NCBI GenBank assembly: GCA_039961715.1 | Contig: JABRVW010000034.1 | Coordinates: forward strand, 1 to 60,839 | Origin: JACQPU01 sp039961715 | Lineage (GTDB): Bacteria; Bacteroidota; Ignavibacteria; UBA10030 | DNA: 60,839 nt | Direction of reading: 5' to 3' | Shown here: positions 8,087-16,988 of the stretch, piece by piece | Layout: every line of letters starts with the position of its first letter | How positions within the stretch are numbered: the first letter of the stretch is position 1 | The notes under the pieces: model-generated | The model's database searches: none | Told to the model about the DNA's origin: nothing | What the model saw: only the letters and a program-made list of their open reading frames with translations | Program-made: the position numbers and the translations under genes

Positions 8087-9160
8087 ATGTCAACCAAAAA
8101 ACGCACATCTCTCTCATCTGCAAAACCTCACCGTCATGGTCTTCCTCTGCTCCCCACCAGCGTTATCGGCAGTTACTCGTTTCCCAAATGGCTCGACCAT
8201 GTTCGGGTCCTGGGAGCGAACGGGACATTGACGGCGGAAGAAGTGGAAGAAGCGCACGACAATGCAGTGAAATCTGCCATCAAGGACCAGGAGATGGCCG
8301 GCGTGGATGTGATCACGGATGGCGAGATCCGCCGCGAAACGATGGTGTACTTCTTTTCCAAACGCATCCATGGCTTCGATTTCGAGCACGCGAAAATGCA
8401 TCCGATCGGAAACCTCGATCCGAGCATCCAGATGCCCGATCCGGTGATCAATGACAAAGTGCGGTGGAAGCAAAGTCTCAACATGGACGTGCATTTTCGC
8501 TTCCTCAAGGAGCATGCCGTTGGGCGAACGAAGGTTTGCGTTACCGGTCCCCACATGCTGGCCAAACGCGCGACCGATGAGTATTACAGGGACGACAAGG
8601 CCCTTGTATTCGATCTGGCGGACATCCTGAACAAGGAACTCCGCGGCCTGGTGGCGGCTGGGTGCGATTTCATTCAGATCGACGAGCCTGTGTGGGTGGG
8701 ATATCCCCAAGACATGGCCTGGCTTGTGGAGTCGTTCAATAGGCTGGTGGAAGGAGTCGATGCAAAGATCGGGCTTCATGTCTGCTATGGAAACTACCAG
8801 CTCAAAAAGCTCTTCAGGGGTCAGTATGCAGAGTTGTTTCCGGCCATTCTGGATGCAAACGCAGACCAGATTTGTCTGGAGTTTGCCGTCTCTGATGGTG
8901 TCGGCTTGGAGCTCTTTCGGCAGTACAAGACCGACAAGGAGGTGGGGGTCGGCGTGATTGACGTGAAATCAAATGAAGTAGAGACACCTGAAGCGGTTGC
9001 AGCGAGGATCCGTCAGGCCCTGAAGTACATTCCGGCCGAGCGCATGACCATTGTGCCGGATTGCGGAATGAAATTCATGCCGCGAGCGCGGGCATATGGA
9101 AAGCTCAAGGCCATGGTTGCGGGGACGCGCATCGTGCGTCGTGAGCTGGGAGCGGAGTGA
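8087..9160 (+). CDS. MetE-core (cobalamin-independent methionine synthase C-terminal type) methyltransferase family protein
   Basis: A protein of 357 residues starting at the first ATG. It corresponds to only the catalytic C-terminal barrel of MetE, which is about 750 residues when complete. Seen in order: PTSVIGSYSFP, DGEIRRETMVYFF, FIQIDEPVW, and zinc-type ligands His231 and Cys233 (LHVCYGNY) with Cys326 (PDCGMKF). Core-only MetE proteins occur in archaea and in bacterial loci, where they may use methyl donors other than methyltetrahydrofolate. The gene overlaps the next one by one base and lies two genes before a UroD-like methyltransferase-type gene. A role in handling methyl groups from O-methylated sugars is possible but is inference from context. 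Confidence 0.82.
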   Translation: MSTKKRTSLSSAKPHRHGLPLLPTSVIGSYSFPKWLDHVRVLGANGTLTAEEVEEAHDNAVKSAIKDQEMAGVDVITDGEIRRETMVYFFSKRIHGFDFEHAKMHPIGNLDPSIQMPDPVINDKVRWKQSLNMDVHFRFLKEHAVGRTKVCVTGPHMLAKRATDEYYRDDKALVFDLADILNKELRGLVAAGCDFIQIDEPVWVGYPQDMAWLVESFNRLVEGVDAKIGLHVCYGNYQLKKLFRGQYAELFPAILDANADQICLEFAVSDGVGLELFRQYKTDKEVGVGVIDVKSNEVETPEAVAARIRQALKYIPAERMTIVPDCGMKFMPRARAYGKLKAMVAGTRIVRRELGAE

Positions 9161-11040
9161 TGGGGCGCAAGCCTGCCCGGCGCATCTCGGTTGAACGGCC
9201 GTTTCTCTGGATGAGGAACCTGAGCGATTACCTGGTCGGGAGCCTCCGCGGGGCAAGGAAGTTTGAGCCTGAGGATTACATGAGACAGCTCGCTGAGCAG
9301 GCGTTCACCCATGTGACGATTAACGGGCTGGGGACCGACCGTCCGCACGAAACAGGTCCTCCGGGAGACGTGTATTTCTGGTTCTACGATTACAGTCCGG
9401 ATCTCGATCAGTTTGTCGACAGCTCATTGATCAAAGGGTTCTACCCCAGGGAGTACCTGCAGAAGAATCTTGAAACGTTGAAGCGCAATGCGGAGCTTGC
9501 GCGCCGGTTTGGTCTTGTTCCGGGTCTTCACATCAATTCGCCACGGTCGATGCCCCAGGAGTTCTGGCAGAAATATCCGTACTTGCGCGGCGCACGCATC
9601 GACCATCCGCGCGAGAGTTTTTTGCCTCGGTACACACTGGCGATGGCGCATCCAGTGGTTCAGCAGCACTATCGCGAGCTCATGAGGAATCTCCTGAACG
9701 AAGTGCCCGACATCGGATTCATTCACGTCTGGACGAACGACAGCGGGGCAGGTTTTGAGTTCACGTCATCGCTCTATGCGGGAAGGAACGGCGGGCCGTA
9801 TCTGATTCGCGAGTGGAAGAGCGACGAGGAAATTGAGCGAAAAGCAGCGGAGAACGTGCTGACGTATTACCGGCTTCTGCGCGACGAAGGCAGGGCGCGC
9901 AATCCCGAGTTCAGGGTCATTTGTGACCTCGGCCCCTTCTATAAGGAGCGTCGTACCATTGTGCGCGGGTTGGGCGGAGGAATTGACGCGGGGTCCTTCG
10001 GGTACTTCGAGGGCCCGGCCTGGCGGGACGAGGAGCGGTTGCTTCGCGCGGCCGAGGCCTGGAATCATCGAAAGGTTGATGTTGCGGACAATAACATTCC
10101 GGGTTTTCCGTTTCCGGGTCTCGTCTACGATCGCCTGATGGATGTTCTTCGCCGCGGCGATCGCTGGATTCTCACAGCAACCACGCCGCGGACGATTGCG
10201 CCCTTCGATATCAACGCCGAAGTGCTGAAGGCGATCCAGCAACAAGGGGTTGTCGCTCTCGGGGATATTCTGCAGGACACCGCGGTGAGGTGGGCGGGTC
10301 TGGACCGGGCGGAGCGCCTCGTGAGCTACTGGAAGCTTGCAGACAGGGCGGTCAGAGCCTACCCGTCCGGAATTCCGTACAGCACGTTTGGGTTCCCATG
10401 GTTCCGGCTGTGGGTGCGCCCATTTGTGCCCAATATTGACGCCATCCCCGAGGCGGAACGGGCGTACTATGAACGTTATCTCATTGCCACCTTCAACAAT
10501 CCCACACGCATCGATTTGAACAATGACATGATGTGGAATTTTTTGACGGTCCGGGAAGCCGGTGCGAAGAAGAGGACCATCGATGCAAAAGTTCTTCCGC
10601 CCCTGAGGTCGATTCTGCACTCCCTTCAGAAGGATGTGGAGAAGGTGCCTGGAGACGTTTTTGAGGATCTTGAAGTCCGCATCAGGGCGGCGCACGCGTT
10701 TTACACAACGATGCGCAACGTCACGGCGTGGATCGAAGGCGTGCACGGTTATCTTGAGGCTGGGAGTGCGAGGGAGAAAGAACGATACAGAGAGGTTGTT
10801 CGTGAGATGATCGACCGCGAGCTCGCAAATGCAAAGGACCTCCTCGATCTGTGGCGCACCAGTTCGGTGGAATTCATTCCGATCGCGCGCGAAGGCGAGT
10901 CCCTGCACATCTATGGCACAAATTTCGGCGATCTCCTGGCAAAAAAGATCGCGCTGATGGAGCGACACAGGGATGACGAGCCATACATTGATTCTCACTA
11001 TATGTGGCGGATGCCGCCGCAAACAACCGGGCATCCATGA
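9160..11040 (+). CDS. Uncharacterised glycosidase-like TIM-barrel protein
   Basis: A protein of 626 residues; ATG 9160 shares its A with the upstream TGA stop (a GTG at 9157 is the alternative). There is no signal peptide, so it is probably cytoplasmic. The order of strands fits a (beta/alpha)8 barrel similar to alpha-glucuronidase or GH20-like enzymes: THVTINGLGTDRPHE, FGLVPGLHINSPRSMP, IGFIHVWTNDSGAGFEF (candidate acidic Asp in WTNDSG), FRVICDLGPF. A helical C-terminal region follows (about 450-620, with EDLEVRIRAAHAFYTTMRN). It lies between two methyltransferase-like genes and overlaps both. I cannot assign a family with certainty; a cytoplasmic enzyme acting on oligosaccharides is the best guess. 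Confidence 0.6.
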   Translation: MGRKPARRISVERPFLWMRNLSDYLVGSLRGARKFEPEDYMRQLAEQAFTHVTINGLGTDRPHETGPPGDVYFWFYDYSPDLDQFVDSSLIKGFYPREYLQKNLETLKRNAELARRFGLVPGLHINSPRSMPQEFWQKYPYLRGARIDHPRESFLPRYTLAMAHPVVQQHYRELMRNLLNEVPDIGFIHVWTNDSGAGFEFTSSLYAGRNGGPYLIREWKSDEEIERKAAENVLTYYRLLRDEGRARNPEFRVICDLGPFYKERRTIVRGLGGGIDAGSFGYFEGPAWRDEERLLRAAEAWNHRKVDVADNNIPGFPFPGLVYDRLMDVLRRGDRWILTATTPRTIAPFDINAEVLKAIQQQGVVALGDILQDTAVRWAGLDRAERLVSYWKLADRAVRAYPSGIPYSTFGFPWFRLWVRPFVPNIDAIPEAERAYYERYLIATFNNPTRIDLNNDMMWNFLTVREAGAKKRTIDAKVLPPLRSILHSLQKDVEKVPGDVFEDLEVRIRAAHAFYTTMRNVTAWIEGVHGYLEAGSAREKERYREVVREMIDRELANAKDLLDLWRTSSVEFIPIAREGESLHIYGTNFGDLLAKKIALMERHRDDEPYIDSHYMWRMPPQTTGHP

Positions 11041-12065
11041 CCTGCGTCGAGCGATGTCTTCGTGCGATAGGTTTCGACCGGCCGGACAGGATGCCGGTGA
11101 TTCCCCAGGCTCACGTCTGGACGCTGTATCACTACGGCAGTACGAGTGAAGCCTGCATGGAGGATGGTTTCCTCTATGCTGAACTTCAGATCAGGGCTCA
11201 GAGAGAATTTGGATGGGATGGAGTGTTTGTGGCCACCGACAGCACTGCTCTTGCCCACAGCCTTGGCACTCCGGTGGAGATGACCGAAACGGGCGTTGTC
11301 CCGGGCTCCAGGGGGCTTTTTGAGTCCATCCGGGCAGCCCGTGATCTTCGGTTCCCCGATCCACGTGAGACCCGGTTGAATGAATGGATCAAGGCAACAG
11401 AGATCCTTGTCAGGGAGATCGGAAGTGAGGTTCTGGTGATCGCGAGGGCTGACCAAGCCCCTTTTTCCCTGGCCTGCCAGCTCTGCGGCATGCAGGAGTT
11501 CATGACTGCGCTCGGCACACGCGAACATCCGGAGGACGTTCGCAGGCTTCTTCAAAAGAGCACGGAATATGTGTGGTCCTTTGCCTCTCTGCTTCTCGAT
11601 GCGGGAGCGCATGTTGTTACAATTGGCGATGCGCTCGCGAGCGGAAGCGTGATTTCGCCGGCAATGTTTGATGAGTATGCTTTTCCGTACCAAAAGGAAA
11701 TCGCCGGTCGTGTTCACAAGAGAGGCGGAAAGCTTAGCATCCATGTTTGCGGACAGACGACCGCGGTGATGAAGCGGCTTGCGGAAACCGGCGCCGACGT
11801 TGTGGAGTTCGACGCACCTACGGATTTTGCCGAAGCATGGAAAGTTTCCCGCGACAAGGTCTGTCTTCTGGGAAATGTTGACACGTCGGAAGTGCTCACC
11901 TTTGGAACTCCAGAGCGTGTTGCGGAGGAATGCCGGAAGCGCATCGAGGCGGTGAAGCCTGAGAGTGGATACATTCTGAGCTCAGGGTGTGCGCTTTCTC
12001 CAAACACGCCGGCTGAGAATGTTCGTGCCATGGTGGGCGCGGCACGGGAATATGGAGTATATTGA
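11037..12065 (+). CDS. Uroporphyrinogen decarboxylase (UroD)/MtaA-like methyltransferase family protein
   Basis: A protein of 342 residues starting at ATG 11037, which overlaps the previous stop as ATGA. The N-terminus RAIGFDRPDRMPVIPQ, the barrel segment MFDEYAFPYQKEI, and the zinc-type pair His236/Cys238 (LSIHVCGQT) with Cys near the end (SSGCALSPNTPAENVRAM) match the UroD superfamily branch of MtaA/MtbA-type corrinoid methyltransferases rather than haem-pathway HemE. It is coupled to a core-only MetE protein two genes upstream. No corrinoid-binding protein is visible in the window, which leaves the methyl carrier unknown. Such genes are common in sugar-degradation loci of Lentisphaerae and planctomycetes, where their reaction is mostly untested. 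Confidence 0.82.
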   Translation: MTCVERCLRAIGFDRPDRMPVIPQAHVWTLYHYGSTSEACMEDGFLYAELQIRAQREFGWDGVFVATDSTALAHSLGTPVEMTETGVVPGSRGLFESIRAARDLRFPDPRETRLNEWIKATEILVREIGSEVLVIARADQAPFSLACQLCGMQEFMTALGTREHPEDVRRLLQKSTEYVWSFASLLLDAGAHVVTIGDALASGSVISPAMFDEYAFPYQKEIAGRVHKRGGKLSIHVCGQTTAVMKRLAETGADVVEFDAPTDFAEAWKVSRDKVCLLGNVDTSEVLTFGTPERVAEECRKRIEAVKPESGYILSSGCALSPNTPAENVRAMVGAAREYGVY

Positions 12066-12101
12066 CAACACAATGTGCACATATCTGAAGGAGGCCTAGC
12101 C

Positions 12102-12836
12102 ATGATTACCCTCACGAACGAACAGCTGAACCACTATCGAGAGAACGGCTATGTCGTGGTGCCGGGGCTGCTGACACAGAAGGAAGCTGATGAATTCGTG
12201 CGGTATGAAGCTTCGCAGGATCCGGAGTGGCGGAACCATCTGGACAACCATAAGAGAGATGCCCATTGGGCGGCCGTGGCAAAGCATCCCAACATTGTGA
12301 ACGTTGTGCGGCAGATCCTGGCGGGAAAGAAACCGATGATCGTCCAAACCATGTACCTGGAAAAAAAGCCGGCAGAACCCGGGAAGGGAACCGCCCTCCA
12401 TCAGGACAGCCACTACCTGCCCAACGATCCTGATACGCTGATGGCCTGCTGGGTGGCGATGAGCGATACGGACGGTGAAAACGGCGGTTTGTGCGTCGTT
12501 CCGGGAAGTCACAAAAAGGGGCTATACTCCACCCACAAGGCCACAAACTCGCAGGACCATCAGGTTTGGGAGTCCGAGCACCTGATGAGGGACCGGAATG
12601 GGAAGGAGTGGAAGCAGAAATTCTATTCATTTGAGATCGATGGTCTGGACCGGAGCACAATCCGGAATCTGGAGGTGCCGCAAGGAGCAGGAGTGTTTTT
12701 TTCAAGCCATACAATCCACGGATCGTACGGAAACCGTTCGCCCAACAGAGTGCGCAGGGCCTTTGCCACACATTTCGTGGCGGAGGGTACCTGGGTGCTC
12801 AGGGCTGATGTGCAGGACGTCGTTCCGGCGATCTGA
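12102..12836 (+). CDS. Phytanoyl-CoA dioxygenase (PhyH) family Fe(II)/2-oxoglutarate oxygenase
   Basis: A protein of 244 residues starting at ATG 12102, with a strong AAGGAGG at 12089-12095; an in-frame GTG at 12075 is upstream of that site and is rejected. The double-stranded beta-helix signature is complete: first metal pair His100-x-Asp102 (LHQDSHYLP), distal His206 (SSHTIHGSYGNRS) and the 2-oxoglutarate-binding Arg a few residues later (NRVRRAF). It begins with LNHYRENGYVVVPGLL, the usual PhyH opening. The substrate is not deducible. Next to the MetE-core and UroD-like genes an oxidative demethylation or hydroxylation of a modified sugar is conceivable. Confidence 0.88.
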   Translation: MITLTNEQLNHYRENGYVVVPGLLTQKEADEFVRYEASQDPEWRNHLDNHKRDAHWAAVAKHPNIVNVVRQILAGKKPMIVQTMYLEKKPAEPGKGTALHQDSHYLPNDPDTLMACWVAMSDTDGENGGLCVVPGSHKKGLYSTHKATNSQDHQVWESEHLMRDRNGKEWKQKFYSFEIDGLDRSTIRNLEVPQGAGVFFSSHTIHGSYGNRSPNRVRRAFATHFVAEGTWVLRADVQDVVPAI

Positions 12837-12863
12837 AGAGCGTCAACCACCAACACTACGTTC

Positions 12864-14444
12864 ATGAGCGATACCATCATTCAATGCGGTGACCGCAGGA
12901 TCGATGCCCTCGTGCCGAGGATCAGAGGATTCCTGCAAAACGATATCACAGAATATAACATGCTGGGAACGCGTATCCGTGCGTACCGGACGCCTGATGC
13001 GCCGAGCATCTGGATCCGCGATCACAGTGACATGATGCGCGGGGCGAAATACTGGGAAACCGATCTGCAGAGCGCAATTGATCATTTTGCAGAGACCCAG
13101 ACCGCGCGTGGATGGATTTTCGACTATTTCACGATGACTCCCGAAAAGGTCCCGTGCGAGAAGGAGAATTGGGCCAAATACGTCCGCGTCCCCGTCGAAG
13201 CGGATGTCGAATACCGGTTCATCAAGGCGATTCACATCGCCTGGCAGGCAACCGGTGATGACCGGTGGATGAAAGGGCTGATTCCCAACATGGAGAAAGC
13301 CCTGAAGTACATTCTTACCGATGAATGGCGGTGGGACAGGAAGACGAAGCTTGTCAAGAGAGCGTACACGATCGACACCTGGGACTTTGACTATACGGCA
13401 GGACGCCATCCGTGGCTGAATTTTCAGATCAACGATAAGACGTTTTGGGGGATCATGCACGGAGATAATTCCGGATATTACGAGGCCTTTGTCCTCCTGA
13501 GCAAAATGCTGGATCATCTCGGCAATAGATCCCGTGCCCGATACTGGCGCACCTTTGCGGAATCCTTCCGGAAACGCGCCAATAGACTTTGCTTCAACGG
13601 AAAATTCTATACGCACCACGTTCCTTTGGTGCCGGTGAAAATCGATGGCGTGGATGAAAGCGAACAGCTGAGCCTGAGTAATCCGATGGATATCAATCGC
13701 GGAATGGCGACACATGAAATTGCCGCCGCCATCATACGGGAATACCGGCGGCGGGGAGAAACAACGAAGGCGTTTGCAGAATGGTTCAGCATCGACCCGC
13801 CGTTTCCGAACGGGATCCACGGTGACGAGAAGATCGTGGGTGGCGCGTACTGCAACGGAGGGATCATGCCCCTTGTCGGCGGCGAATTGGCGCTTGCGGC
13901 CCTCGAACACGGATTCGAGGAGTACGGCGTACAGCAGCTGTTGAAGTACGAGGAGCTCACGAGGAACAATGAGACCTACCTCTGGTATTTTCCCAACGGC
14001 AAGCCGGCCAGCAGGGAAACAAGCACGAGTCCGGACGCATCGCCGACCGATGGATGGGGGTCGTCGGCCATGCTCTACGCTTTGATCGAAGGCCTGGCCG
14101 GCGTTGTGGATCTTGGCATTCTGTTCCGCCGCTTACGCCTCTCCCCGCGCTGGATCGCGGCGGGCCGGAATGAGGCCAGGGTTTCCTGTGCGTACGGGCC
14201 ATCGGGAACCTCGGTCGGATACACCTACGAACATCGGCCCGGTGAGCGAACGTTTGACCTCGAGATTTCAGCTCAGGGAACGGTGAACCTGCACCTCCTT
14301 TTGCCCCAAGGTTCGAAGGCGACCTCGGTGCGGGTGGATGGCCGGAAGGTCACATTCACGAACTCCAGGGTTGAAACGAGCAGGTACGTTGACGCAACGT
14401 TTCCTGTGCGGAAGTCCTGCGGCGTTCGTGTGCAATATTCATAA
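12864..14444 (+). CDS. Six-hairpin (alpha/alpha-barrel) glycosidase-like protein
   Basis: A protein of 526 residues starting at ATG 12864; there is no signal peptide, so it should be cytoplasmic. Repeated helical hairpins and conserved-looking acidic motifs suggest an (alpha/alpha)6 glycoside hydrolase, as in GH15, GH63 or debranching-type enzymes: APSIWIRDHSDMMRG near residue 50, TWDFDYTAGRHPW near 175, MHGDNSGYYEAF, and DASPTDGWGSSAMLYALIEGLAGV near 400. A small beta domain closes the protein (VNLHLLLPQGSKATSVRVDG), as is typical for these families. It lies between an oxygenase and a PLP enzyme. The likely role is hydrolysis of imported oligosaccharides; the specificity is unknown. Confidence 0.6.
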   Translation: MSDTIIQCGDRRIDALVPRIRGFLQNDITEYNMLGTRIRAYRTPDAPSIWIRDHSDMMRGAKYWETDLQSAIDHFAETQTARGWIFDYFTMTPEKVPCEKENWAKYVRVPVEADVEYRFIKAIHIAWQATGDDRWMKGLIPNMEKALKYILTDEWRWDRKTKLVKRAYTIDTWDFDYTAGRHPWLNFQINDKTFWGIMHGDNSGYYEAFVLLSKMLDHLGNRSRARYWRTFAESFRKRANRLCFNGKFYTHHVPLVPVKIDGVDESEQLSLSNPMDINRGMATHEIAAAIIREYRRRGETTKAFAEWFSIDPPFPNGIHGDEKIVGGAYCNGGIMPLVGGELALAALEHGFEEYGVQQLLKYEELTRNNETYLWYFPNGKPASRETSTSPDASPTDGWGSSAMLYALIEGLAGVVDLGILFRRLRLSPRWIAAGRNEARVSCAYGPSGTSVGYTYEHRPGERTFDLEISAQGTVNLHLLLPQGSKATSVRVDGRKVTFTNSRVETSRYVDATFPVRKSCGVRVQYS

Positions 14445-14456
14445 GAGAGCAATGGC

Positions 14457-15722
14457 ATGAAAAGAAAAGAGTTCCTGAAGACCTCCGTGGTTGCGGCGTT
14501 GGCGATGCCGTCGACCGCCGCACATCTGCTCAGTCACAATGAACGATGGACGGACCTGAGTCCTGAGGACGAAGCCTTTTGGTCGTTCGTCCGGGCGCAG
14601 TTTCCGCTGACGAGGGACCGTGTCTATTTCAATACGGGGGGGCTCGGTGCTTCTCCTTATGCAGTCATTGATGCGGTCAAGGCGAAAATGGATGAGCTGG
14701 AAAAAATCTCGGAAACGGGGCATACAGAGGGGTTATGGAAGGAGATGAAGACACGGGCGGGGGGGTTTTTCGGGTGTGATGCGGACGAGCTCGCATTCAT
14801 GAGGAATGCAACCGAAGGCATTAACGTCGTCTGCAATGGCCTGCCGCTCGGCGAGGGTGATGAAGTGATCACCACAACCCACGAACACGTGGCGAACGCC
14901 GTCCCCTGGCTGGCACTGCAAAAACGCCGGCGGATTGTTGTGAAGTTCTTTGAACCGTCCACGGCGTCGGCACAGGAGAACATTGACAGGGTGGAACGGC
15001 TCATGTCTACGCGGACGCGTCTGATCAGCGTTCCACACATTACGACCACCACGGGACAGATTCTGCCCATTCGCCAGCTTGCGGATCTTGCCAGGGCACG
15101 ACGCATCTGGCTATTTGTCGACGGTGCTCAAGCCGCGGGAATGATTCCTCTCAATCTGCACGAGTTGGGATGCGATGCCTACGCGTTTTGCGGACACAAA
15201 TGGCTTCTCGGTCCCAAAGAGACAGGGTATCTCTATGTGCGGAAGGACATGCTGGACACCGTTCAGGCAAAGTTCGTGGGAGCGTATTCGGATCATGGAT
15301 ACGATTTTCAGAAGGGCGAATTGGCTTTCCATCCCTCGGCTCAGCGGTACGAGTATGGGACCGTGAGCGTCCCCCTGCGTGTCGGCCTCGATGCGGCCCT
15401 GCAGTTCCTTGCCCGGATCGGCATGACGAATGTCTGGAAGCGTGACCAACAACTCTCCGCCTACTTGTACAATCAATTGAGATCGATCCCGAAGATCCGC
15501 GTGCTCTCCCCGGCTTCAGACTCGGAGCGAAGCGCGATGGTGACATTTCAGCATGAGAGCATTCCGTTCCTCAAACTCCAGGCGCATCTGAACACCTCTA
15601 ACCTCAGAACGAGGGGAGTGAGCGAAGGTGGAGTCAACGGCCTCAGAATCTCCTGCCACATTTATAACAGTCGTGAGGAGATTGACAGGCTCATCGAGGG
15701 TGTGAAGAGCGCCCGAGGTTGA
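14457..15722 (+). CDS. Class V aminotransferase-fold PLP enzyme with Tat-like signal
   Basis: A protein of 421 residues starting at ATG 14457. The N-terminus KRKEFLKTSVVAALAMP is a Tat-type signal with an Arg-Lys instead of Arg-Arg pair, so the enzyme is probably exported folded. The fold-type I class V core is complete: YFNTGGLGASP, FMRNATEGINVVCNG, PHITTTTGQILP, VDGAQAAGMIP, and the PLP-binding Lys248 in FCGHKWLLGPKETG. It resembles isopenicillin-N-epimerase/cysteine-desulfurase-like proteins. A periplasmic PLP enzyme is unusual but has precedent in Tat-exported PvdN. Its substrate here, perhaps an amino sugar or amino acid substituent of the polysaccharide, is unknown. Confidence 0.8.
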   Translation: MKRKEFLKTSVVAALAMPSTAAHLLSHNERWTDLSPEDEAFWSFVRAQFPLTRDRVYFNTGGLGASPYAVIDAVKAKMDELEKISETGHTEGLWKEMKTRAGGFFGCDADELAFMRNATEGINVVCNGLPLGEGDEVITTTHEHVANAVPWLALQKRRRIVVKFFEPSTASAQENIDRVERLMSTRTRLISVPHITTTTGQILPIRQLADLARARRIWLFVDGAQAAGMIPLNLHELGCDAYAFCGHKWLLGPKETGYLYVRKDMLDTVQAKFVGAYSDHGYDFQKGELAFHPSAQRYEYGTVSVPLRVGLDAALQFLARIGMTNVWKRDQQLSAYLYNQLRSIPKIRVLSPASDSERSAMVTFQHESIPFLKLQAHLNTSNLRTRGVSEGGVNGLRISCHIYNSREEIDRLIEGVKSARG

Positions 15723-15758
15723 TCCGGTGAAACGGATTTCGACTGAAAGGAAACAGTC

Positions 15759-16949
15759 ATGAGTGCAGTACAGCCCGGTCCCGAGCCCAGGTTTGCCTTT
15801 GGCGCCTGGGCATTCATGGGCGGAATGGACGACCGGTTTGGGAAGGGATACAACAGGTTTCCGCTTGCGTTGGAAGAAGTCTTTGAAATGACGGCGAAAA
15901 TCAGCGGGATGTCATATGTGTGCGGCCATTTTCCGTCTGAGTTTCCGGATGATCCGGACCTGCTCATCAAGCTGGCCAGGGACTATAAGGTCGGAATCGG
16001 AAGCGTTGTGGCCAGGACGTTCGGTGGCGAATACAAGAACGGCGGGTTTACCAACCCTGATCCTGTGATCCGGAAGAAAGCCATCGACAACGTGAAACGT
16101 TCGATGGAGCTCAACAATGCCATCCGGCCGGCCATGGAGGCAATGGGGAAAGATCTTGGCTGCAGGCATGCCGTCCTTTGGCAGGGAAATGACGGATCCA
16201 ACGGCCTGTTTCTCTGCGATTATTCGAGAGGATGGGAACTGTTGATGGACGGCTATCTTGAAGTCCTGGAATCCGTGCCTCATTGCCAGCTCTGCATCGA
16301 GCCGAAACCGGGCGACCCGGCGGAAGATATGTTTGTACGTGAAACAATCCACGGGGTGTTCCTTGCGCGTGCTGTCGAGGACCGGATGCGCCGGAGGCTC
16401 AAGGAGCGGATTCTTGCCGAAAACGCCTCAATGAGTGCCGCGCAGTTTTTTGAGACTCTGCACAAGCGTCTGGACCCTGTGCGGGGACGCATCGTCCAGA
16501 ACATCGAATACGGCCACGCACATATCGCCGGGGGCAAGTTGGCGGAGAGTATCTGTCTGGCCATGGATTTTGGAATTCTGCGTCAGATCGATCTGAACGA
16601 CAACCGGAAGCACTGGGACAATGACCACATCCCCGGGAACGACAATTTCAATGAGGTGCTGGAAGCGGAATACTGGCTTTACTGGAAGGGATTCGACGGT
16701 CTGTGGAATTTCGATATCTGGCCGCAGCGCGTGCCGGGAGAAACGAAGAAGGATACGATCCGGAGATTTGCCGAACATCTGGTTGAATGCATCAATGCCA
16801 CGCGGTATCGCCGCGAGCTTGTGAAACGTCTGCCTCCTCCGAATGAAATGCAGGCGTATTTTGCGGATCCGGATGAGACGAAGATTTCGAGACTTTTGCG
16901 AAGTGTCATGAATCAGAAGATCGATTTCGAGGAATCGCGCTTCATGTGA
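15759..16949 (+). CDS. Xylose isomerase-like (XylA-type TIM barrel) sugar isomerase
   Basis: A protein of 396 residues; ATG 15759 follows a GAAAGGA site. Motifs line up with XylA: FAFGAWAF at the N-terminus, LCIEPKPGDPAEDMF (compare the IEPKPNEPRGD metal loop), NIEYGHAHIAGGKLAESI (metal His), and QIDLNDNRKHWDNDH (Asp ligands of the two metal sites). The C-terminal helical tail that packs on a neighbouring subunit is present. Sequence departures from XylA, mainly in the substrate pocket strands, suggest another aldose or ketose. It lies just upstream of two sodium:sugar-type symporters, which fits an uptake and isomerisation step. The cytoplasmic location is inferred from the lack of a signal. 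Confidence 0.75.
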   Translation: MSAVQPGPEPRFAFGAWAFMGGMDDRFGKGYNRFPLALEEVFEMTAKISGMSYVCGHFPSEFPDDPDLLIKLARDYKVGIGSVVARTFGGEYKNGGFTNPDPVIRKKAIDNVKRSMELNNAIRPAMEAMGKDLGCRHAVLWQGNDGSNGLFLCDYSRGWELLMDGYLEVLESVPHCQLCIEPKPGDPAEDMFVRETIHGVFLARAVEDRMRRRLKERILAENASMSAAQFFETLHKRLDPVRGRIVQNIEYGHAHIAGGKLAESICLAMDFGILRQIDLNDNRKHWDNDHIPGNDNFNEVLEAEYWLYWKGFDGLWNFDIWPQRVPGETKKDTIRRFAEHLVECINATRYRRELVKRLPPPNEMQAYFADPDETKISRLLRSVMNQKIDFEESRFM

Positions 16950-16963
16950 GGAGGGATGTGAAC

Positions 16964-16984
16964 ATGCACCAGATCCTGGAGTGA
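16964..16984 (+). CDS. Possible 6-residue leader peptide ahead of the symporter
   Basis: The sequence GAGGAGGG at 16948-16955 is the strongest Shine-Dalgarno in this junction. It is well spaced for the ATG at 16964, which opens a six-codon frame (MHQILE) ending in TGA at 16982-16984, five bases before the symporter start. The symporter ATG at 16989 has no good site of its own, so ribosomes may reach it by re-initiation. This is based on sequence only and may be chance. Confidence 0.25.
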   Translation: MHQILE

Positions 16985-16988
16985 TGCC

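Noticed and set aside
8087..9160. Complete methionine synthase MetE
   Set aside because: The protein has 357 residues and only the C-terminal catalytic barrel; the N-terminal half found in MetE is absent, with no frameshift remnant upstream.
9766..11034. Long minus-strand open frame (over 400 codons) opposite the TIM-barrel gene
   Set aside because: It lies wholly inside a well-supported + strand gene, shows no motif or plausible domain, and is the expected mirror of a high-GC coding frame. The same applies to long minus-strand frames at 30962-32383 and 36668-37948.
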